Position numbers and translations under genes: made by a program. Below are positions 8,299-14,930 of a stretch of DNA of 34,605 nucleotides, one piece after another; position 1 is the first letter of the stretch; each line of letters opens with the position of its first letter. Below the pieces are notes generated by a model. That model searched no databases and had not been told where the DNA came from. It was given only the letters and a program-made list of their open reading frames with translations. The DNA is taken from positions 1-34,605 of the forward strand of contig JACWAD010000003.1 in assembly GCA_014874175.1 (NCBI GenBank). Direction: 5' to 3'. This DNA comes from Thermoleophilia bacterium. GTDB lineage: Bacteria; Actinomycetota; Thermoleophilia; BMS3ABIN01.

Positions 8299-9465
8299 TC
8301 AGACATCGCATGCGTCGAGGTTCGTAGGTTGCGATCTGTTGGCAACAAGCAGAGCGCGGTAGACTCTCATTGTTTTTAAGGCTGTCTTTTCCCAGGTAAA
8401 TTTACTTGATCTTTCCAGTCCATCTTGGATTAGTTTATGGCGTAGCTTGGCGCTTGTTAAGAGCTCCTGCATCTTTGCAGCGATGTCCGGGACATTTACC
8501 GGATTAAAGTAGAGAGCCGCCTCTCCCAGTATTTCAGGAATGCAGGGCGCTCTCGAAGCGGCAACCGGCAGCCCGAAGCTCATCGCCTCCAAAGGGGGGA
8601 AGCCGAAACCCTCACAAAGCGATGGATATACAAAAAGTGAGGCATTTTCATACAGGGCAGCCAGCAGAGAATCGGAAACGTGCCCCAGGAATATAACTTG
8701 GTCATTAATCTTTTCTCGATTTGCAATTGATTCCAGTAGACCTTGGTCGCGGCCCGGGGGCCCGGCCAGTACAAGTTTATGTCCCAAATGCTGGTCTTTT
8801 TTGCAGATGTTGACATATGCTTTTACCAGGTTCCCCAGGTTTTTATTGGGCTCGGTGGCTCCGACTGAAAGAATGTACGGCTTTAGACGTGATGCGATCA
8901 TATAATCTTCAGGAGAAGCTTTACGGTGAGGGAGCCCGAGGGGGATCACGTCAATATTAACGGGGTTTGCCCCCAGCAGCCTGACAATTTCGGCTTTGCT
9001 TGAATTTGTGTCGCAGATAATGCGGCTGGCATGGCTCGCTGCGTATCGGAAGGTCCTGTCGGCGTAGAGCCGCCATAAGGGATCGCGCCCCTGGGGGTTA
9101 GTGATGAAATGCGCATCGTGGATGGTGCAGACTTGCGGGATACGCAGCGTTGGAGAAACAGCATTTGCTGGAGAATGAAATAAATCCAGCTTCAGGCGGT
9201 GAGCAACGAGGGGTAATAGCACCGTAAGCCAGGTGACTTCGATTCCAAAATTGCCGAATTTTGTCAGGATGTTTTTCCGGGGCAGCGGCCTGGGGGCTCT
9301 TAACGCGATGAACTCGAGACCTTCTGGTTCGAGGGCTCTAAGGGCTTGAAATAGATGGTGGGCGTAAACACTGGTTCCCGTAGTTATGCGGTCTAGAATT
9401 GAGAGATCGATTCCGACTCGACGGACGGGCGCCACTGACGATGTATTTACGGGCTTACAAACCAT
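8299..9465 (-). CDS. Glycosyltransferase family 4
   Basis: A GT-B fold GT4 enzyme of about 388 residues. The N-terminal acceptor domain starts with VRRVGIDLSILDRITTGTSV, and the C-terminal donor domain has PYILSVGATEPNKNLGNLV and EGFGFPPLEAMSFGLPVAAS, which contains the E-x7-E motif (EGFGFPPLE) for the nucleotide-sugar donor. It is closest in style to mannosyl- or rhamnosyl-transferases acting on lipid-linked sugars; donor and acceptor are unknown. The frame stays open back to 9600, but residues encoded above 9465 do not look like protein, so I prefer the ATG at 9465-9463; no ribosome binding site helps. It is the only minus-strand gene inside the glycan locus, which suggests separate transcription or a local rearrangement. 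Confidence 0.88.
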   Translation of the reverse strand: MVCKPVNTSSVAPVRRVGIDLSILDRITTGTSVYAHHLFQALRALEPEGLEFIALRAPRPLPRKNILTKFGNFGIEVTWLTVLLPLVAHRLKLDLFHSPANAVSPTLRIPQVCTIHDAHFITNPQGRDPLWRLYADRTFRYAASHASRIICDTNSSKAEIVRLLGANPVNIDVIPLGLPHRKASPEDYMIASRLKPYILSVGATEPNKNLGNLVKAYVNICKKDQHLGHKLVLAGPPGRDQGLLESIANREKINDQVIFLGHVSDSLLAALYENASLFVYPSLCEGFGFPPLEAMSFGLPVAASRAPCIPEILGEAALYFNPVNVPDIAAKMQELLTSAKLRHKLIQDGLERSSKFTWEKTALKTMRVYRALLVANRSQPTNLDACDV

Positions 9466-9647
9466 GACAAATCTGCAACACGATTTTAGCATGTTTAAAG
9501 CTTTTAAAACGCCGAGCGGATTTAATGAAATGGAAAACAATCCATTCGCTCTGAGTCCAGATATTGGGGTGGCTGTTGCGCAGATTGTCAAATCCGGCAA
9601 TAAGAGCCATAAAGCTGATCTTGTTGAATAGTAGAAATTAAGGTCGA

Positions 9648-10808
9648 TTGTCCACCTTGTCAGGAAAAAAAATCCTGCTGGTCCATTCCTCTGCAGAGCT
9701 CTATGGCTCAGATCGATGTTTGATCAGCATTGCCCGAGGGCTTGCGGATAGCGGGGCTGCGGTTCATGCGGCGCTCCCTTGCCCGGGGCCTTTGGTCGAC
9801 CAGCTAAGAAATGCCGGTACAGAAGTTCATATTATCGACACCATAGTTTTCAGGCGTGACATGGTTAATGCCCGTGGTCTTTTCAAGCTGCTTTTTAAAG
9901 CTCCGGTTTCAATATTCAAGTTGGTATGTTTGATACGGAAAGAAAAGTTTGACCTGGTGCATACAAATACCGGCGTCACACTGGGCGGCGCATTCGCAGC
10001 CGCTGTGACTCGCACGCCGCACGTCTGGCACTTTCGCGAGGTCTTAAGTGAATTTGGATTTTTTCTGCAGCTTCATCAGCCGTTGGTACGGTTACTATCC
10101 CGGCGTATCATCTTCATCACCGCGGCAGTACAGGACCAGTTTAATTCTGATCGTCTTAAGCAAAAAGGCATAATAATTCATGACGGAATTAATATCCAAA
10201 ATTATGAGGTTGGCCAGGAGAGCGATGATGGACAGGTTGTGATCACGACGGTGGGACGCCTGGCTTCTTATAAGGGTCAAAATGTGTTGCTTGAGGCTCT
10301 TGCAAAAGCAAAAGCCGGAGGCCTTGGCTTGAAAGCGTATATCGTCGGTGATATTTACGGTAATCGCTTTGCGTTCAGGGATAGCTTAAAAAGACAAGCA
10401 AAAGAGCTGCTTATCGAGGATTGTGTTTTCTTTACAGGATTTCAAACAGACATACGGCCTTTTTTGGAAAAATGCAATTTGTTTATTTTGCCATCAGTTC
10501 GTCCGGAGGGGCTGGGAATTGTCATATTGGAAGCCATGGCGGCTAAGCGAGCGGTAATTGCTTCTGACTCAGGAAGTGCCCGTGAAGTTATTAATCATCA
10601 GGAGGACGGTTTCCTGGTGCCTCCAGGAGACAGTGACAGTATGGCTACCGCGATTTTAAAACTGGCAAATGATCAAAAAGAACGCCATCGGTTGGCCGCA
10701 AGCGGAAAAGCAAAAGTGGCGCATAAGTTTTCCGAAGAAATAATGGTCGGAGCTGTGATGGCTTTATATGACGATGTGCTTGGAAGCCAGAGCGGAATGG
10801 AATGTTAG
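9648..10808 (+). CDS. Glycosyltransferase family 4
   Basis: The 386-residue GT-B enzyme starts at a TTG (9648) preceded by TTAAGG. The N-terminal motif KKILLVHSSAELYGSDRCLI is the typical GT4 opening (glycine loop, acceptor side). The donor domain includes VTTVGRLASYKGQNVLLEAL, FFTGFQTDIRPFLEKCNLFI and PEGLGIVILEAMAAKRAVIA, the last containing the E-x7-E donor motif (EGLGIVILE), followed by the SGSAREVI loop. It should add one sugar to a lipid-linked glycan at the cytoplasmic face of the membrane; specificity cannot be read from sequence. It is divergently arranged from the other GT4 gene (8299-9465), with 182 bases between the two start codons. Confidence 0.9.
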   Translation: MSTLSGKKILLVHSSAELYGSDRCLISIARGLADSGAAVHAALPCPGPLVDQLRNAGTEVHIIDTIVFRRDMVNARGLFKLLFKAPVSIFKLVCLIRKEKFDLVHTNTGVTLGGAFAAAVTRTPHVWHFREVLSEFGFFLQLHQPLVRLLSRRIIFITAAVQDQFNSDRLKQKGIIIHDGINIQNYEVGQESDDGQVVITTVGRLASYKGQNVLLEALAKAKAGGLGLKAYIVGDIYGNRFAFRDSLKRQAKELLIEDCVFFTGFQTDIRPFLEKCNLFILPSVRPEGLGIVILEAMAAKRAVIASDSGSAREVINHQEDGFLVPPGDSDSMATAILKLANDQKERHRLAASGKAKVAHKFSEEIMVGAVMALYDDVLGSQSGMEC

Positions 10809-11345
10809 AAGCGAGCCAAGGCTTAATACTGCGCCGGTTTTGTCTCGATTACGGCGGTAATTGAACGGCAAACACTGGGTAGCATAATTTTTAATATCTT
10901 ATCTTCTATCGGGTCAAGGCACTTTATACGATTCAATATTTGTCTGCCCCAATGTGGTATTGGCAATGGCACCGAATCATAAAGATAATTCCAAAACTCT
11001 CATAGCAGCACGAATTGTTTCGTAGGTCATTTCACTTTCAAAAGCACCACTTCGTCGGGATATTCATAAGGGATATGTTCAATTTATTTTGACATGCTTG
11101 TAAGGCTTGAAGCTCCGATCAATCTTGGGTTTCGTATAGAGATGGACCTGGAAGATTCAGGAAAACCGCCAGCCCCGGAGAAATTCCCGCGCTCGAGAGA
11201 TATAAAGGTAATGTTAGACGGTGACTTCCATTAAATCAGTATTGCCTTTCAGAGCAGGCTCTCAGATCAGGAGGTTGTGAGCAATAGCGAACTAGAAATG
11301 TAATTTTATCAGGCTCCGTGCCGAATCTATTAATGAAGAATTATC
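10809..11345. other. Long gene-free stretch upstream of the riboswitch
   Basis: About 540 bases with no supportable gene in either strand. Short open stretches are present (for example a 16-codon minus-strand run MTYETIRAAMRVLELS around 10981-11031 that resembles a protein C-terminus), suggesting decayed coding sequence. A TTGACA at 11089-11094 has no partner -10 element at proper spacing. I see no terminator after the glycosyltransferase stop at 10806-10808. Confidence 0.5.
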
Positions 11346-11382
11346 TTGAGGCTGGTGCACACGGGCTTTCATATTGTGTGCA
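11346..11382 (+). promoter_or_regulatory. Candidate promoter with overlapping inverted repeat
   Basis: TTGAGG at 11346-11351 and CATATT at 11370-11375, spaced 18 bases, resemble a weak sigma-70 promoter that would start transcription about 40-50 bases before the riboswitch aptamer. A perfect 7-base inverted repeat, TGCACAC at 11356-11362 and GTGTGCA at 11376-11382, spans the spacer and the -10 region, as an operator would. Both elements are proposed by eye, with only 4/6 matches to each consensus hexamer. Confidence 0.3.
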
Positions 11383-11419
11383 TTAAGGGGAGGCGGTGCT
11401 CACGCACCCACGCACTTAG

Positions 11420-11501
11420 CTTCAGTTAAGGGCAAACCTGTCGCGAGGCAGGGGCGCAAAACCAAGGGTCTCTTTGGAGACAGCCTGGTTGCCTGAAGGA
11501 G
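11420..11501 (+). promoter_or_regulatory. Cyclic di-GMP-I riboswitch (GEMM-I)
   Basis: The aptamer matches the GEMM-I consensus in primary and secondary structure. P1: GGCAA 11431-11435 pairs with TTGCC 11489-11493. P2: CCTGTC 11437-11442 pairs with GGCAGG 11447-11452 and is closed by a GCGA tetraloop at 11443-11446. The conserved GGGGCGCAAAACC linker follows. P3: CCA 11462-11464 pairs with TGG 11486-11488, and GTCTC 11468-11472 with GAGAC 11477-11481, with the tetraloop-receptor strands AAGG and ACAGCC between them. P1 can be extended by CTTCA 11420-11424 pairing with TGAAG 11494-11498, which covers the first half of the GAAGGAG ribosome binding site (11495-11501) of the gene starting at 11508. 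No poly-T terminator lies between aptamer and gene, so control of translation start is likely. The ligand c-di-GMP is established for this class; ON or OFF direction is not shown. Confidence 0.93.
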
Positions 11502-11507
11502 TTAAAA

Positions 11508-13220
11508 GTGCACAGGAGCTTCCCGCTTTTTCCGGTCATATTGGCCGTTGCTTCCACTGTGAGTTCTTTAACCCTCATTTTCGGGCTTTCTGCTGAAAAA
11601 GCAGATGCAACACCCAGCCCTTTAGTGATTTCTGAGGATTCTGTTAACGGGCGCGTTACAGTTGAGGGCGATACTGTAAAAGCTGTTTGGCATTATAAGG
11701 CTCTGCCCTCCGAGAATTACAATCAGGGCGGTGGAAACTTATATGAGCTTTATTACAAGCCAATGGACCCGTCGGAGGGTCGGAACTTAGTCTCCTTTAC
11801 AAATTATGGGAATCCAAACTCAACGACGATCTGGGCCGGCATTGGCGGCGTTGGCGGGACAGATATTTATGCAGACGATTCCGCCCCGGGCGCCGATCAA
11901 AGTAATGGTTTTGCTGACTTGATTTCGGACAATAACGCCAGCGGCACCGTTGTATCTCACTCGGCTTACACAGACGGTCAGGGCGACGCCGTCCTGAATT
12001 TTGTCATAAATGTACACAATCAGTCAACCGGAAAGGACTGGTACAGTGTTTCAAAGACTTGGACGGTCGAGCCAAGCGGTGCAATTCACGAAGCAGAAAC
12101 CTGGACAATTATAAATTCCGGATATTTTGCGGAGCCGGCCCTTCGCTCGGGCTGGAGTTATTATGTTGGCTGGGACCGCTTCAGTAAATATGGCCGCAAC
12201 TGGTACGATCCAAATAACGCAACTTACTTGTTGGGGCACGATAATATAGAAAACGAAACGGCCCAGTCCTGGGACATTCTAAATGCATTTCATGCCGACT
12301 GGGTAGCCTTTACCGGCTCACCAATTGCGCCAACTGTAAAAATGACTGCAGACAACAATGGACAGGGTTTTCGGGGAAGCGGCTTATATAAGCTGAGTGT
12401 GCAAGTTTGGGGCTCAGGGAGTCAAGCAATTGCTGAACAATGCTCTGAATTAGGAGGTGTAACGGGCGCCCAGGAAATAAACTGGATGGCTTGGTGGGGA
12501 GGCAATCCTCCCGAAGGCAACCGTTACAAGTGGCTTTCCGCTGGGACGAGCTGGAGCGACAGCTATCGTATCGACCTGTTCCCGGGGACACCCGGGGGCG
12601 GCCCTGATATTTCTAATGTAAATGCGCAAAATAACGGAAGTGGTTCTGAGCATATTAGCTGGACTACCGATGTTGCTTCCGATTCCGAGGTGGACATTCT
12701 TGACCCAAACGGGCTCAGGTGGCCAGGCAATTGGAATAACTCAGGCGCAGACGGCTCCCTTACGACAGGTCACGCAATTCAGATTTCCGGGTTGCAGCCG
12801 GGATCCTCATATATATTCGAGGTTAAAAGCCGCGACGCAAATGGCAATCTGGCGGTTAGCAGTGATTACCAGTTAAGCGTTCCGTATGCCCCCAGCTTGG
12901 ATCTTGCAGTGAACAACCAAAATGTTTACTGGAAAAGTTATCAGGATTATTTGAACAATCTGTTATCTGTTGATTTCATTGTTAAAAACCAGGGGATAAA
13001 ACCGGTAAATTCAGTTGCCATAGGTTCAATTGCAGCTTCGAGCAATGTATTGGCCACAACGGCAATGCCGTTATTTCTGGGAGATATAAATCCTGGCGGT
13101 GAAGTAAAATTTACTGTCGCTTATCAGGTGCCGACCGGTGTCGACAAATTTTTCACATCGTTATCCGGGTCGGGTACCGGCCCAAACGGAGAATCGCTCG
13201 ATTTTCCCTCGAAGAGCTAG
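11508..13220 (+). CDS. Large secreted protein with FnIII domain, under c-di-GMP riboswitch control
   Basis: The 570-residue protein starts at a GTG seven bases after a strong GAAGGAG site. A Sec signal peptide is clear: positive start (MHR), hydrophobic core about residues 8-27, likely cleavage after a KADA-like site near 34. Residues ~35-360 form one Trp-, Tyr- and Asn-rich region without a motif I recognise, probably all-beta. Residues ~366-457 look like a fibronectin type III domain (SEHISWTTDVASDSEVDI, then GLQPGSSYIFEVKSRDANGN). Residues ~460-570 resemble an Ig/CARDB-like beta domain (LLSVDFIVKNQGIKPVNS). No sortase motif, membrane anchor or catalytic signature is seen. With the riboswitch and the surrounding glycan genes, a biofilm-matrix or glycan-binding/processing role is a reasonable inference only. 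Confidence 0.8.
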   Translation: MHRSFPLFPVILAVASTVSSLTLIFGLSAEKADATPSPLVISEDSVNGRVTVEGDTVKAVWHYKALPSENYNQGGGNLYELYYKPMDPSEGRNLVSFTNYGNPNSTTIWAGIGGVGGTDIYADDSAPGADQSNGFADLISDNNASGTVVSHSAYTDGQGDAVLNFVINVHNQSTGKDWYSVSKTWTVEPSGAIHEAETWTIINSGYFAEPALRSGWSYYVGWDRFSKYGRNWYDPNNATYLLGHDNIENETAQSWDILNAFHADWVAFTGSPIAPTVKMTADNNGQGFRGSGLYKLSVQVWGSGSQAIAEQCSELGGVTGAQEINWMAWWGGNPPEGNRYKWLSAGTSWSDSYRIDLFPGTPGGGPDISNVNAQNNGSGSEHISWTTDVASDSEVDILDPNGLRWPGNWNNSGADGSLTTGHAIQISGLQPGSSYIFEVKSRDANGNLAVSSDYQLSVPYAPSLDLAVNNQNVYWKSYQDYLNNLLSVDFIVKNQGIKPVNSVAIGSIAASSNVLATTAMPLFLGDINPGGEVKFTVAYQVPTGVDKFFTSLSGSGTGPNGESLDFPSKS

Positions 13221-13349
13221 TCTGCAACTAAGCCATGCTCTGGGCGGGGCGGGCCGCTTGAAGCCCTTTGCTGGTAAGATAACAAGCTGCCAGTGAGCCT
13301 GTTGCATTATGCAGCGCTGGGTGAGGCCGCTCAGCGAAAATCGATTGTG

Positions 13350-13379
13350 TTGATCAAACCCTGATTCAGTGAGTACAAT
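13350..13379 (+). promoter_or_regulatory. Candidate sigma-70 promoter for the methyltransferase gene
   Basis: TTGATC at 13350-13355 and TACAAT at 13374-13379 are spaced 18 bases and match the consensus hexamers at 4/6 and 5/6 positions. Transcription would start near 13386, about ten bases before the TTG start at 13396, giving a very short leader, consistent with the lack of a strong ribosome binding site there. Confidence 0.4.
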
Positions 13380-13395
13380 ATTTTTGGCGATTTAA

Positions 13396-14160
13396 TTGAC
13401 CGAATCAACAAAACAACACTGGGATACCTTCTGGCTTTTGGACTCAGGCCATACTGAGCCAAATCACAAGCTCGTTAAATCCGTTTTGTCGCTGGGCAGC
13501 CCCTATGGCTGGAAAACCTTGGAAGTCGGCGCCGGGAGAGGAGCGGATAGCATCTTCCTGGCTCAAAATGGAGCAGAAAGTTATGTTTTGGATTATTCTC
13601 AAGAGGCGCTAAAAATGAGTGAAGCGCTGGCTAGCCAAGCCGGCATCGAATTGAACCTGGTGAAAGCTGATGCATTTGCCTTGCCATTTGAGGAAGGAAC
13701 TTTTGATCTGGTTTTTCATCAGGGATTCTTAGAGCATTTTCATGATCCGCATATAATCCTTGAGGAACAACGCCGCGTATTGAAAACCGGGGGTCACATT
13801 TTGGTTGATGTACCGCAGAAGTATAGCCTTTACACTCTTCGAAAACAGATTGCTATACGTCGCGGAACGTGGTTTGCCGGTTGGGAAACCCAGTACAGCC
13901 TGCGCCAGCTGGAGAAAATTATGGAGCGTAGCGGTTTCAGCGTAGTTAACACTTATGCGTGGGGTATGGCTGCCTCGTATGGGTGGGGGGTAAGGAATGC
14001 CTTGCATTGGATAAAAAGAATTTCTTCACGGTCTGGCGAAGCCAATGATGACGGGGACAGCAACAAAACCGGCGTGGAAAACAATATGAAAAGCTCGCTT
14101 TTCATATCGAGAGTTTTACCCTATCTGGCCGACAATATCGGCGTTATCGGCCAGAAATGA
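13396..14160 (+). CDS. Class I SAM-dependent methyltransferase
   Basis: The 254-residue protein has the Rossmann-type methyltransferase motifs. Motif I is LEVGAGRGADSIFLA (about residues 38-52), and an acidic strand end follows in YVLDYS (motif II). Next come LVKADAFALPFEEGTFDLVF (motifs III-IV) and then HQGFLEHFHDP, the EHxxDP-like block of Methyltransf_11 family enzymes. The C-terminal third carries the substrate-binding part. The substrate is unknown; in this context a sugar, a polyprenyl-linked glycan or a secreted product is possible. The start is TTG at 13396, weakly supported. It ends four bases before the stop codon of the convergent B2-type protease gene, without a terminator hairpin between them. 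Confidence 0.85.
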   Translation: MTESTKQHWDTFWLLDSGHTEPNHKLVKSVLSLGSPYGWKTLEVGAGRGADSIFLAQNGAESYVLDYSQEALKMSEALASQAGIELNLVKADAFALPFEEGTFDLVFHQGFLEHFHDPHIILEEQRRVLKTGGHILVDVPQKYSLYTLRKQIAIRRGTWFAGWETQYSLRQLEKIMERSGFSVVNTYAWGMAASYGWGVRNALHWIKRISSRSGEANDDGDSNKTGVENNMKSSLFISRVLPYLADNIGVIGQK

Positions 14161-14164
14161 TCCC

Positions 14165-14659
14165 TCAGGGAGTAGCTTTTCTTGGGAACGAATATGTTTC
14201 AGTAAACGCCCCGGGGCCTTCATTATCTTCCAGGAAGGGGTTACCATTTAATACCAGCCAGCTGTGGCCGGTGATGTTGAAGTTGCGGGTCAGGCTGACA
14301 GGAACTCTCCTCTCAACGCCCGCTGCGCCTGCTTCCGTCTTGCGCACGCCGAAATAAATTGACACCGGCCAACCCTGGAGGCGCAGGAAGCGAAACAAGA
14401 TCAAAGAGCGCAGCAGGCACTTGCCATATCGCTGAAAGACGCGGTACTTTAGCAGGGAATCCACAAGCCCTACAGTTTTTTCCAGCTTTGCCTTGTCCCG
14501 GGGAAGGCTGCTTATCCCGGGATCAATCTCCTTAAGCAGGACAGGCAGACTGAGGCGCCCGATCCTTCGGGGAAGGATTACCAGCATTGACAGGATCTGG
14601 AGGAAAAGCCAGAGGTCGCGCGGGTCTTTAAGCCGGTTGAGGGTCCTGAGGAGCTTCAC
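14165..14659 (-). CDS. B2-type transglutaminase-like leader peptidase (lasso-peptide B2 family)
   Basis: The 164-residue protein matches the Transglut_core3 / lasso peptide biosynthesis B2 family in length and motifs. The catalytic Cys is C81 in YGKCLLRSLILFRFLR, followed by LQGWPVSIYFGV, and the His is H132 in GHSWLVLNG. The third residue of the triad, normally an Asp about 12 residues after the His, falls at E144 or D145 (PFLEDNE), so it may be shifted by one. Proteins of this family remove the leader from ribosomally made precursor peptides after the PqqD-like B1 protein has bound the leader. It is the last gene of a three-gene minus-strand operon, overlapping the B1-like gene by 32 bases. 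No precursor or cyclase (asparagine-synthase-like) gene is seen nearby. Confidence 0.85.
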   Translation of the reverse strand: MKLLRTLNRLKDPRDLWLFLQILSMLVILPRRIGRLSLPVLLKEIDPGISSLPRDKAKLEKTVGLVDSLLKYRVFQRYGKCLLRSLILFRFLRLQGWPVSIYFGVRKTEAGAAGVERRVPVSLTRNFNITGHSWLVLNGNPFLEDNEGPGAFTETYSFPRKATP

Positions 14660-14930
14660 TTAATTTCACCAGGCCCTCTTTTTCCAGCTGCGTTGCCAGG
14701 TCGGCGATGTCTTTTTCTGCCTGCTCCTGCGAGATGTCAAATTCTTTTGTAATGGTTCTGGCGAGGTCTGCGATGGTTTTGCTGCCGTCGCTCAGCACCC
14801 AGATACGGGCGCCGACCCGGTTTAAACTGTAGTAGTCGCCGCGCTCAACGTGCAGCAGCACGGCATCCTCCCCCATGGAGGTAAACAAAACCTGGCTATC
14901 CTTGATCAGATAATGCTCTTTGTTAATCAT
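14628..14930 (-). CDS. PqqD-like peptide recognition protein (B1 / RRE type)
   Basis: The 100-residue protein is a full-length PqqD-family protein. It has an N-terminal beta hairpin region with DAVLLHVERGDYYSLNRVGA and then RIWVLSDGSKTIADLARTIT, the hallmark wHTH-like fold that binds leader peptides (RiPP recognition element), and a C-terminal helical part (EKDIADLATQLEKEGLV). In peptide-tailoring clusters such a protein delivers the precursor to the protease and other enzymes. It overlaps the upstream kinase gene by four bases (ATGA) and the downstream B2 gene by 32, so all three are co-translated. In some lineages the same trio acts in HprK-related systems linked to exopolysaccharide rather than in lasso-peptide synthesis; both readings are open. 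Confidence 0.87.
   Translation of the reverse strand: MINKEHYLIKDSQVLFTSMGEDAVLLHVERGDYYSLNRVGARIWVLSDGSKTIADLARTITKEFDISQEQAEKDIADLATQLEKEGLVKLSEAPQDPQPA

Noticed and set aside
11089-11117. TTGACA -35-like hexamer upstream of the riboswitch
   Set aside because: No -10 element at 16-19 bases, and it would give a leader of over 300 bases.
13240-13275. GGGC / GCCC stem followed by TTT after the FnIII protein, as a terminator
   Set aside because: Four-base stem with a three-base T-run is too weak to call.
13221-13395. Search for a lasso precursor gene next to the tailoring cassette
   Set aside because: Only frames of fewer than ten codons were seen here; the other gaps hold no frame with a convincing leader and a core starting with Gly and an Asp/Glu at position 7-9.
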